A stretch of 64,000 bases of DNA from NCBI GenBank assembly GCA_900315035.1, contig OMXO01000006.1:1-64000 (forward strand). The letters run 5' to 3'. The stretch comes from an uncultured Prevotella sp. Its GTDB lineage: Bacteria > Bacteroidota > Bacteroidia > Bacteroidales > Bacteroidaceae. Below are positions 8,303 through 16,023 of this stretch, piece after piece. The stretch's first letter is position 1; the number at the start of each line of letters is the position of its first letter. A program made the position numbers and the translations under genes. Below the pieces are notes generated by a model. That model searched no databases. It saw only the letters and a list, made by a program, of their open reading frames with translations, and had not been told where the DNA came from.

Positions 8303-11300
8303 AATAATATTTATCAACTCAGCATCCATGAGGTATGAGGAGTTGGAACTTGACGGGAATATCCATCTGAGCGGATATTCCGGCGCCGGAAAAACTTCGG
8401 TAGAGAGGGCGATATTGTATTTCTTTACTGCTGACCAGCGGAATCTCGGCATCGACCTGAATAGTCAGAAGACGTTCATCCAGTATTATTTCGCCAGTGC
8501 TGACTCTCATATTGTCTATGAGGTGAAGAAAGACGATGGTGCCTTTTGTGTCATTCTGACAAACTATGAGAACAGGATCCAGTACGCTTTTGTGGATTCC
8601 CCTTACAGGAAGGAATGGATAGTTGACCCTGTAACACGCATGGTCGCCTCTTCATGGAGTGAGATAACCAAGAATATCCCACAGCATATAGACCGTGACC
8701 TCGTTATCAACATCAAGGACTACAATGAGATACTTTGGGGATGCCACCGTGACCATAAGTATGCCCGGTACATGCTGGCAAAGAGCAAGGGCTATGACAA
8801 TCTTCTCAAATCCCTGAAGAACGTGTTCCTGCATTCGGGGTTCTCCCACGACGGCTTGAAAACAAACATCGTATGTTCCCTGCCCGACAACAATCCTTCC
8901 ATAAACCTCGTACAGCTGCGAAGTCGCCTGCAGGACTATCTTAATATTTCCGAAGACCTGCGACTGTGGTATAAGGTTTCTCCCAAGGGTGAGAACAAGA
9001 CCCAGCAGCAGGCCAGGGAGATAATCGACCTCAATTACTCCTATCTGGAAAAGATAAAACAGATACATTCCACCCTCTGCCGCCTTCAGTATGCCGTTGA
9101 CAATTCAATGAAGATGCTGCCTGAGCTGGATAAGGAAAAGCAGAAGAACTCTGCACTGGCATCACAATTTATCGAAGATATTAAGAAAATCAGGCAATCT
9201 TTTGACAACAAAAAGAAAGAGGCTTCCGGGAAGATTGCCGTCATTGAGGAGAAACTTAAAAAAATCGGTTTCTTGAAGGTTAAATATGCAAATATTGACG
9301 AGATCATTACCAATGTCGCCACTATCCCCGCTGTAACGGTAGACCTGAAAACCAAGGAGGAGCTGCTTCAGAAACTCAGAAATGACAATCTGACTATAGA
9401 AGACAGATACAAGTCGATGATCCTTGACCTAAAGGAAAGCTATCAGAAGATCATAGATGAGATCAACAAGGCCATAGATGAAAGGCGCAGGCAATTGGAG
9501 GAAGGCAAAGCTGAATCAGAAAAGACCAGGGATTCTGCGCTGAAGAAGACAGACACTATCTTTATTGAACAGTCGTCCCTTGTCAATGAAAGTCTTAAGA
9601 ACCTTCAGGATGAACTGCTTGAAATCTCCAAGTCTATTGCCAGAGTTGAAGCTACCGAGTTCTATGCCAAGGATATACAGTACAGAAAAGACGAGATATC
9701 CGGCCTGGAGAAAGATATTGCCCAAACAACTGCAGAAATAACCCTTGAAAGAGAAAAGCACAAGACCACCAAGGATGAGGGGCTTGCCATAGAACAACGT
9801 ATTAATTCTGAATATCTTGCCACCAAAGAGAAAAACGACAAGGAAATAGAGAAATTTGGGAATCGACTGCAAGAGATAGAAAATGTCCTTTCACGGTACA
9901 GCGACTCCCTCTACTCCTGGTTGCAGCAGGAGAAAGAGGGATGGCAGTCAAACATCGGTAAGGTCATAGACAATAACGTCCTCTATCGTACAGACTTGCA
10001 CCCGGAACACATTTCTGATGTTCCTGATGACAGTTTTTATGGCATACGACTTTCTGTAAACAATATAGAAGGGCAGCCGTTCTCACCAGAGGATTACGAG
10101 AAAGAGAAGGCGAACATTAGCTCCAGAGTAGAAGAGCTTCGTCAGAATACTCGCGAGAAAGCCATTGAAAAGGAAGAGCTTATCAAGAACAATAACGAGG
10201 CATATGCAAAGAGATTATCATCTATTCGCGAGCGGATTGCCAAGCTGGAGTTGGATAACACCACCCGTTCTAACAAAATTCTGAGAATCAGAGAGGCTAT
10301 CAGTGAACTTCAGGAAAAGGCGAAGACCGAGAAGGAGCACCAGCTTAACGAACTGCATGAGAAGGAAAAGGGAAAGAATGCCGAAATCAAGTCCAAGAAC
10401 CAGGAACTGTCTCAGCTGACCAAAGACAAGGAAGAATCCATCAAAACTATAAGGGCTGCGTTTGAGGATGCTGTCGGTAAGTTTACTGCTGCCTTCAATG
10501 ATTTTCTCAACAAACGTAATCAGGAGAAAGACGCTGAGAAGAATAAGTATGACCGTCAGGTTGCCTTATATGAAGAGCAGAAGCAAGAGGAATTGGCAGG
10601 CAAGGGTGTTGACACCAACCGTATCAGTGTCCTGGAAAACGAAGCAAAGTCCTTAGGGCAAAAGCTCGACACCCTCAACGGGCAGAAAATCACCGTTGAG
10701 AAATACAAGGAAGACAAGAAAGAGTATCTTGATCAGGAACAGGATTTTGTTCTGGAGAAAAAGAATCTGGAATTCACCCTGAGCAACTATGACAAGTTAC
10801 AGAAAGAACTTATTGACAAGAAGCAGTCAGGGTTAGACAATGCGAACTCAATAGTTACCGACTGTAGCGAGAGGATAAAACAAATCAATGAAGATCTTGC
10901 AGATTACAACAGCAGGAAGTCTGTTTATACCGGCGCTTTTATCGCTGATGGTCATATTGAGTCCCAGGAAAACACTTCATCCGTAGGAGACTTGATAAAG
11001 GACTATCGTGATTTGTCAGATGCCAAAATAACAAACCTTAGTGAATTGAAGAAGATGATCAGCAAGTTCAACGGATTCTTCAAGGCTAATATTTTCAATC
11101 TTCCCCAGAGTCTGACACTTGATGAGGATTATCTTAGATACGCCAAATCCTTGGATGAGATCATTAACACAGGCACCATAGATGAATATAGCATAGGACA
11201 GAATGGAGTCTATATAAAGACTCTTCAGGGAATCAGGATGTCGGTTGATAACCTCCTGAAGAAGAAGGCGACTATTGAAGGTATCATATCCGAGATTGAC

Positions 11301-11954
11301 AGGGAGTTCCGTTCTGCAAAGCTACCGTCTGTGATACAGGAAATTAGGCTTCGCAGGGCTGACATAAGGGATGAGTTGTATGACTGTCTGTTGTCAATAA
11401 GCAAGTTTGTCGAAGATAATGACGGCATCCTGCCGGGAGTCTCATTATGGGTCACACAGTCTGAATATGAAAAAGTCAGAACAGAGATGCACGAGCTGCT
11501 GTCAAATTTCGTAAATATCCTGTTCAAACCAGGAGAAAACGAGCGCGAGGAGTTCACTCTGGAAGATATGTTTTCCATTGAGTTCAGAATTACGGAGAAC
11601 GGACAAACATATAACTGGATGCGCGGATTACCCAAGACGATAGGTAGCAATGGAACCGGTCTTATGATCAAGATGCTATTGAACATTATGCTAATCAGTA
11701 TAAGTAAGAATAAGTTCCTTAAAAAAGAAGATAGTTTCTGGCTGCATTGCATATTGGACGAATCTGAAACAGTGCCACCCGAGTACATAAGGGATATTCT
11801 CGAATTCTGTATGGACAGGGGCATCTATTTAATACTGGGGTCGCCTGTTACATTGGATCCAATCTCTTTCAAGAGAAACTATGAGTTGTTCAAGGATGAC
11901 GGTTTCAGGACCCGTATTCAGATGCTGACAGAGAGACAGGAATTTAATCTATAA
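8286..11954 (+). CDS. jetC: Wadjet subunit JetC (SMC/MukB-like ATPase)
   Basis: A 1222-residue protein. Walker A is GYSGAGKTS at residues 30-38. Two long coiled-coil arms (about 260-520 and 600-900) flank a central hinge-like part. A signature-like SNGTGL lies in the C-terminal head, and Walker B is ILDESE at about 1156-1161. This is the full-length layout of MksB/JetC proteins, so the ATPase looks active. In studied systems it extrudes DNA loops and, on small circles, triggers cleavage by JetD. The stop codon lies inside repeat copy C. Confidence 0.93.
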   Translation: MKHLNKIIFINSASMRYEELELDGNIHLSGYSGAGKTSVERAILYFFTADQRNLGIDLNSQKTFIQYYFASADSHIVYEVKKDDGAFCVILTNYENRIQYAFVDSPYRKEWIVDPVTRMVASSWSEITKNIPQHIDRDLVINIKDYNEILWGCHRDHKYARYMLAKSKGYDNLLKSLKNVFLHSGFSHDGLKTNIVCSLPDNNPSINLVQLRSRLQDYLNISEDLRLWYKVSPKGENKTQQQAREIIDLNYSYLEKIKQIHSTLCRLQYAVDNSMKMLPELDKEKQKNSALASQFIEDIKKIRQSFDNKKKEASGKIAVIEEKLKKIGFLKVKYANIDEIITNVATIPAVTVDLKTKEELLQKLRNDNLTIEDRYKSMILDLKESYQKIIDEINKAIDERRRQLEEGKAESEKTRDSALKKTDTIFIEQSSLVNESLKNLQDELLEISKSIARVEATEFYAKDIQYRKDEISGLEKDIAQTTAEITLEREKHKTTKDEGLAIEQRINSEYLATKEKNDKEIEKFGNRLQEIENVLSRYSDSLYSWLQQEKEGWQSNIGKVIDNNVLYRTDLHPEHISDVPDDSFYGIRLSVNNIEGQPFSPEDYEKEKANISSRVEELRQNTREKAIEKEELIKNNNEAYAKRLSSIRERIAKLELDNTTRSNKILRIREAISELQEKAKTEKEHQLNELHEKEKGKNAEIKSKNQELSQLTKDKEESIKTIRAAFEDAVGKFTAAFNDFLNKRNQEKDAEKNKYDRQVALYEEQKQEELAGKGVDTNRISVLENEAKSLGQKLDTLNGQKITVEKYKEDKKEYLDQEQDFVLEKKNLEFTLSNYDKLQKELIDKKQSGLDNANSIVTDCSERIKQINEDLADYNSRKSVYTGAFIADGHIESQENTSSVGDLIKDYRDLSDAKITNLSELKKMISKFNGFFKANIFNLPQSLTLDEDYLRYAKSLDEIINTGTIDEYSIGQNGVYIKTLQGIRMSVDNLLKKKATIEGIISEIDREFRSAKLPSVIQEIRLRRADIRDELYDCLLSISKFVEDNDGILPGVSLWVTQSEYEKVRTEMHELLSNFVNILFKPGENEREEFTLEDMFSIEFRITENGQTYNWMRGLPKTIGSNGTGLMIKMLLNIMLISISKNKFLKKEDSFWLHCILDESETVPPEYIRDILEFCMDRGIYLILGSPVTLDPISFKRNYELFKDDGFRTRIQMLTERQEFNL

Positions 11955-11972
11955 AAAAAATATAGAATAAAT
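11941..11972 (+). repeat. AT-rich inverted repeat, copy C
   Basis: Identical 32-bp unit that overlaps the last codons and stop of jetC (it encodes FNL-stop) and ends directly before the jetD ATG, the same placement as copy B. Confidence 0.92.
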
Positions 11973-12878
11973 ATGAGATACAGCAAAAAGTTGATTAATG
12001 CTTTGATCCTCTTGGAAAAAGAAGAGAAAGTATATTCCAAAGATCTCGGAAAATTATCTGAGGAGCTATATCAGCGTGGTCATCTTAAGACCTCTTATCG
12101 TGGACAATTTATCTATTATCAGGTCAGGGATGTTGAAGCGTTTAAGCTCGACCTCGTGAATATTGACGAATCATTCCGGGACCTGTCTAAACTGTTGGCC
12201 TTGTACGAAAAAGGGGACAATCTGACAAGATCTGACATGGCTTCCTATACAGGTGATTCCAAAATCAAGCGCAAGAGGTCTTTTGAGGGCTTCCTTGTGA
12301 GCTCTTATACAGATATTCCTGCAAGAATAGGAGATGATCAAATCCAAATCTGTCCTTCAGAAGGGACATTTACCTTCATAGCCGACTGGAAACTTTTTTC
12401 CATTCCTGAAGACGTGGTGATAATAGGTGTTGAGAATCCCGAGAATTTCAGATACATAAGGAAACAGAAATGTCTATTTGAAAATGCGGTTTCAAAGGTT
12501 GTGAACACAAAAAGTCAAAAGATACTGTTTGTATCCCGATATCCGCAGGAAAACTCTTCTTCGGATTTGAGAAACTGGCTGATGTCCGTTCCAAATAAAT
12601 ATATCCATTACGGGGACTACGATTTGGCAGGGATAAATGTGTTTCACACAGAATACTATAACTATTTAGGCGCAAGGTCTTCCTTTCTCATACCTGAGAA
12701 TATTGAACAACTGATAATCAAGGGATCAAGAAAGAGGTTTGACCGTCAGTACAAGAAGTATAAGGATATTACATCCCCTCTTACAGATGTACAAGACCTT
12801 ATTGATTTAATAAAAAGGCATAAGCATTGCTATGATCAGGAAGGATTAGAACGACAGAAGGAAGGAAAAAATGAGTGA
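11973..12878 (+). CDS. jetD: Wadjet nuclease subunit JetD (Toprim)
   Basis: A 301-residue protein. The C-terminal half is a Toprim nuclease domain: the catalytic Glu is in GVENPENF (152-159), the metal-binding Asp pair is in GDYDLAG (214-220), and a terminal QEGLE (289-293) matches the conserved C-terminal acidic motif of DUF2220/JetD. The N-terminal part (1-130) would be the arm that docks on the JetABC complex. It is on the short side for the family, but all key acidic residues are present. It overlaps the next gene by 8 bp. Confidence 0.9.
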   Translation: MRYSKKLINALILLEKEEKVYSKDLGKLSEELYQRGHLKTSYRGQFIYYQVRDVEAFKLDLVNIDESFRDLSKLLALYEKGDNLTRSDMASYTGDSKIKRKRSFEGFLVSSYTDIPARIGDDQIQICPSEGTFTFIADWKLFSIPEDVVIIGVENPENFRYIRKQKCLFENAVSKVVNTKSQKILFVSRYPQENSSSDLRNWLMSVPNKYIHYGDYDLAGINVFHTEYYNYLGARSSFLIPENIEQLIIKGSRKRFDRQYKKYKDITSPLTDVQDLIDLIKRHKHCYDQEGLERQKEGKNE

Positions 12879-13383
12879 ATTAATAAAAGAATTGAATAAT
12901 GGTAAGGTTGTTAAAGAAGTAGTTACCAATATTACTTCCATACCTTTCAAGGAACTGTTGGAAGATGACAAAATAGTTTCCTTTCAAGTTATTAAAGATG
13001 TTGAGTGTATGAATAATTCTTTCAAAGGAACTATTTCTTCTGTTCGAAAAAAAGACCTAATGGAAGAGCAGAAGAGAAAGCAATTAGAACTCACGGCTCT
13101 CCGTCAGATAAAAAAAGAATACCTATCGAAAAGAATTATGAGTTTACCCAATAAGTATATTATTATGCTTTCAGGACTTACCACAAAAGCCCAGGAAGTA
13201 TTCTGGGTATTGTACGACTCCACAGAAAACATAGATTGCAATACAATTGCAGAAAAATGTCACTCCAAAGTTGTTACAATTAATTGTGCAATAAAGGAAT
13301 TGAAAACTTGTGGTTTAATAATAAGAGTAGGTTCTAAGAAAACAGGTCATTATGAAATAATAGAAGATGCACGCAATCAATAA
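12871..13383 (+). CDS. Fifth jet operon gene, winged-helix-like protein
   Basis: A 170-residue protein that starts within jetD (8-bp overlap), so it is part of the same translated operon. Residues 1-95 are charged and possibly coiled. Residues about 95-165 (LSGLTTKAQEVFWVLYDS, TIAEKCHSKVVTINCAIKEL, GLIIRVGSK, GHYEII) look like a winged helix-turn-helix. JetABCD systems as described have four genes, so this could be an operon regulator or an accessory subunit. I do not recognise a family. Confidence 0.75.
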   Translation: MSELIKELNNGKVVKEVVTNITSIPFKELLEDDKIVSFQVIKDVECMNNSFKGTISSVRKKDLMEEQKRKQLELTALRQIKKEYLSKRIMSLPNKYIIMLSGLTTKAQEVFWVLYDSTENIDCNTIAEKCHSKVVTINCAIKELKTCGLIIRVGSKKTGHYEIIEDARNQ

Positions 13384-13464
13384 TTACTGAGCCTGCAATC
13401 CTCTATAAAATTGGGCATATTCTTAATCAGTTTTCGTGTAAAATAGCAAAAAAAATACATTATA

Positions 13465-13496
13465 TTTGTTTATTTCAAGATATTTTTGTACCTTTG
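13465..13496 (+). promoter_or_regulatory. Promoter of ncRNA candidate 1
   Basis: TTTG (13465-13468), a 20-bp gap and TACCTTTG (13489-13496) form a near-perfect Bacteroidota promoter, with the start predicted near 13502. No coding sequence with a good start follows for 280 bp. Confidence 0.8.
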
Positions 13497-13501
13497 CGCC
13501 A

Positions 13502-13705
13502 AGACAAACAAGTAGAAGCACAAAAGGTGGCGAGTTGTGAATGGCTTACAAATTATAGCCACGAAATGTGAGGTGCCTGCTTGCTGTTGGTGCTTGGGTA
13601 TGAGCGTGGTAACTGGCTCACTCTACAAGGGGAAAAGCCCAACCGATTTCAGAAGAACTGAAGGGAAAGACCACAGAAGATCCTACGGGGTCTCCTGTGG
13701 TCTTT
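13502..13705 (+). ncRNA. Structured RNA candidate 1 (about 200 nt)
   Basis: A canonical promoter ends at 13496. About 200 nt later a strong terminator closes the unit: AGACCACAG pairs with CTGTGGTCT, followed by TTTTT (about 13668-13705). Between them several small hairpins can form, for example TTCAG-AAGAA-CTGAA. It could be a stand-alone small RNA, or a leader with an attenuator for the exported protein at 13780. I cannot assign it to a known RNA family. Confidence 0.55.
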
Positions 13706-13779
13706 TTGCGTGTATATACCTGAGATGCGTCCGAGAAACCGCGACTTCTCGCCCGGGGTGGCTTTATTATTTAATAAGT

Positions 13780-14493
13780 ATGAAAAAGTATTTTGTATGT
13801 TTCGCAATGTTGCTGGCCGCAGGCAGCACATTCGCACAGGTAACAGTCAGTGAGCCAGAGTTCGTAAACTCTTACTGCATCCTGACCAGTGATTCAACAC
13901 TCGCCATCCTCCCCAAGGAAAGCGGCTCAATCCAGAAGCATGAGAACAAGGCCAAGAAATGGACGAAGATCATCAGCAAGGCCGCAGACGTGGCAAGTTC
14001 TGTCGGAATGGTGGGCGCATACACCAGTGGCTCTTTGTCTGGTGCTGTGACTGGCATACGAGCCGCAGGAACAGCCGCCAGTGTTGGTCATGCTGCCGAT
14101 GCTGTTGGTGGTCTGACAGGTGCTGCCGGAATGGATATAGTTTTTGAGGGCAAGAGTTCTGCCTATACCGTTAGCAGAGACGGCAAAGATGCCCGACTGC
14201 TGATCAAGGGAGAGAACAACGAGCAAGACCCCATGGAACTGTACCGCATCGTCCGCTTCAAGGCATCCAAGAAAGATAGGCGCATACAGTGGATGGAGTT
14301 TCAGCCTGCCCTTATCGGCTCGAAGGAAACGACTAAAGCGGGCTACCTGTCTTTCACAGGCCATAAGTACGGCGAACAGTCATACCTTCTCACCATCCCT
14401 GCCTCAGAGTTGGAGAAAGGCGAGTATGGCATCTTCTACATGAGCATCATTTCAGCGACGGCCATCCCTGTAGGCACGTTCAGCGTGAAATAG
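13780..14493 (+). CDS. Exported protein of unknown function
   Basis: A 237-residue protein. I chose the start at 13780 because it opens with a clear signal peptide (MKKYFVCFAMLLAAGSTFAQ). An in-frame start at 13537 would place the signal inside the protein and run through the upstream terminator. After the signal come a polar segment, a small-residue and glycine-rich stretch (about 60-115) that could insert into a membrane, and a beta-rich C-terminus (GYLSFTGHKYGEQSYLLTIP). It lies between two structured non-coding regions. The function is not recognised; periplasmic or outer-membrane location is likely. Confidence 0.8.
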   Translation: MKKYFVCFAMLLAAGSTFAQVTVSEPEFVNSYCILTSDSTLAILPKESGSIQKHENKAKKWTKIISKAADVASSVGMVGAYTSGSLSGAVTGIRAAGTAASVGHAADAVGGLTGAAGMDIVFEGKSSAYTVSRDGKDARLLIKGENNEQDPMELYRIVRFKASKKDRRIQWMEFQPALIGSKETTKAGYLSFTGHKYGEQSYLLTIPASELEKGEYGIFYMSIISATAIPVGTFSVK

Positions 14494-14500
14494 GTCATAT

Positions 14501-15065
14501 CGGGCATAGTGTGGGATTTCCTGCCGAACCTGTTGTGAGGCTGAGGAGCCTACATCGTTGCCCGTCTTCAGTAAATAAAATGGGCATGGAGTGGAAATTC
14601 CTGCTGAACATATCGGGACGCTGAGGAGTCCACGCCTGCCCACCTTTGATAAAATAACAAATTCAAAGATGGTGGATTGAAACGATTGAGTTCTTTGAAT
14701 TGATGATATTGGGGAACTTGGTGGAGGTGTGCGGCATAGCCGTCCCTTATTGCCTACTGGGTAGGACGCGGTTCCCCATCTTCTCAGGACGGATGCAATA
14801 GTCCTGAACGCTGCACACTGCCGGGTAGCACCCAACAACGCATCCTTGTGGTGTTACTGAAGACAAGCCAGACAGTAGTGCAGCACCTATTGGCAGGAGT
14901 AGCGGGAACGGGTCTCATCGACGCGCTCACTTTGTCCGGCCTGCCATTACAAAGCGGGTGAAAGTCCCGTGTATCAGAAGCGGCTGGTTTTGACCAGTAT
15001 TAGAACGTTATTCTGGTACGAGCCTCTCACCTCAGCGCGATTGGTGCGCTGTTGGGAGGCTCTTT
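14501..15065 (+). ncRNA. Large ornate RNA candidate with tandem 62-64-nt modules
   Basis: About 560 bp without a gene are packed with hairpins. Two homologous modules open it: 14501-14564 (CGGGCA/TGCCCG outer stem) and 14581-14642 (TGGGCA/TGCCCA), each with an inner GCTGAGGAG hairpin. Then come stems GGGGAAC/GTTCCCC (14711-14777), TCAGGAC/GTCCTGA (14784-14807), GCTGCAC/GTGCAGC (14810-14884), GGCAGG/CCTGCC (14892-14945), CGGG-TGAAAGT-CCCG (14955-14969) and CTGGT/ACCAG (14984-14997). A terminator GAGCCTC/GAGGCTC plus TTT (15020-15065) ends the unit. The TGAAAGTCC loop recalls group II intron domain I, but no domain V or reverse transcriptase is seen. Family unknown. Confidence 0.55.
15020..15065 (+). 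terminator. Terminator closing the large RNA region
   Basis: GAGCCTC (15020-15026) pairs with GAGGCTC (15056-15062), with an inner AGCGC/GCGCT stem, followed by TTT. It lies 38 bp before the next gene. Confidence 0.65.
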
Positions 15066-15099
15066 AAAAGAAAACGTAACAAAATCAAATTAGTAACTT

Positions 15100-15498
15100 A
15101 TGGAACAAGTAAACAACAATGTTGAAGAGGCAACAAGACAGTTGCAGTTACAGTCACACATCGATAACATACAAGAGGCCATCGATGTGATGCTTGAACT
15201 GGTTCCAGCGGAAGATACGGAACATGATAGCCGGATTCTTCGCGCTATGTCTGGACTTGATCATACAAAGCGTTATTTGCAGGAGAAGGAAAAGAAAATG
15301 ATTGAAGAGCTGCTGCAAAAACAACTCCATGAAGGAAAGATTACCTGGTTAGAGTTCATCGGGCAGTCAGAACACAGTGAAGAGTTCCGGAAGTACTGCG
15401 AGAGCAAAGGACTGGCCGCTGACAACCAGACGGCGCAACAGTTCTGGGACTGGATGCAGGAACAGGAAAAGCAAGCCCATATTAAATCTGAAAGTTGA
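15100..15498 (+). CDS. Small acidic helical protein
   Basis: A 132-residue, acidic, alpha-helical protein without a signal peptide (EEATRQLQLQSHIDNIQEAI, KRYLQEKEKKMIEELLQKQ). Trp residues near the end (FWDWMQEQEK) suggest a small folded tip. It is followed by a clear terminator. It is not recognised; its place before the mobilisation genes gives no firm clue. Confidence 0.7.
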   Translation: MEQVNNNVEEATRQLQLQSHIDNIQEAIDVMLELVPAEDTEHDSRILRAMSGLDHTKRYLQEKEKKMIEELLQKQLHEGKITWLEFIGQSEHSEEFRKYCESKGLAADNQTAQQFWDWMQEQEKQAHIKSES

Positions 15499-15526
15499 GC
15501 CATTTAAAATAAAACACTATTTCCGG

Positions 15527-15565
15527 TCGCCCAGCAGAGCATCAAAGCCTGTTTGGGCGATTTTT
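15527..15565 (+). terminator. Terminator after the 132-residue gene
   Basis: TCGCCCA (15527-15533) pairs with TGGGCGA (15554-15560), followed by TTTTT. Confidence 0.8.
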
Positions 15566-15595
15566 AGTCATCAATGTGTTAAATCAAGAGATTAT

Positions 15596-15638
15596 AAGGG
15601 AAATCCCTTGTCGAAATCAGGGAAATCCCTTATCTTTG
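15596..15638 (+). promoter_or_regulatory. Promoter with two AGGGAAATCCCT operators
   Basis: TTG (15608-15610), a 20-bp gap and TATCTTTG (15631-15638) form a promoter. Two near-palindromes, AAGGGAAATCCCTT (15596-15609) and AGGGAAATCCCTT (15619-15631), overlap its -33 and -7 boxes. The layout is that of a repressor-controlled promoter. The repressor is unknown. Confidence 0.75.
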
Positions 15639-15644
15639 CAGCAC

Positions 15645-15812
15645 TGTTGTTCCGATTACCAGCGGCTGGGACTATGTTCCAGTTGAACATCGAACAAAAA
15701 AAAGATTAGTTGGCAGTCTGAAGAGAGGAATAAATGACCTCTGAGATGCAAGTCACCGACTCCTGCCATGCTTTCCCCTCCCTCCGTTAAGTCGGTTGGA
15801 GGTTTTCTTTTG
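15645..15812 (+). ncRNA. Structured RNA candidate 2 (about 165 nt)
   Basis: It is transcribed from the operator-bearing promoter just upstream. No gene lies before the convergent relaxase gene. GGCAGTC and GACTCCTGCC can form an outer stem around AGAGG/CCTCT. A terminator CCTCC/GGAGG followed by TTTTCTTTT closes it (about 15779-15808). A regulatory or antisense role toward the convergent relaxase transcript is possible, but family and function are unknown. Confidence 0.5.
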
Positions 15813-16023
15813 TCTGTCTATGAAAAGTGTCGCGAACTGCGATACAAGCAATTTGTCAACAATTCTGCCGAAACGAGCATTTTGGGAGTTGGCAAGCTAG
15901 TACTAGCCTCGTATAAAGCCCCAGGAGCGCTTAATGGGCGGTCGGCGGTATTGTAATACCCCCGAAAATTGTCCCCAAAAGAAATATATTTACAGTCCTA
16001 AATAGGATGAAGATGATTGTTTA
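15813..16023. other. Gap between RNA candidate 2 and the relaxase gene
   Basis: No gene is seen. A perfect inverted repeat GGTATT-GT-AATACC lies near 15947-15960 but has no T-run on either strand, so it is not a clear terminator. Confidence 0.5.

Noticed and set aside
13537..13779. N-terminal extension of the exported protein
   Set aside because: It crosses a terminator hairpin, and the clear signal peptide begins at 13780.
14501..15065. Group II intron or retron
   Set aside because: One TGAAAGTCC loop is suggestive, but there is no domain V, no intron ends and no reverse transcriptase.
15768..15956. 62-codon ORF after RNA candidate 2
   Set aside because: It overlaps the terminator and has no protein-like composition.
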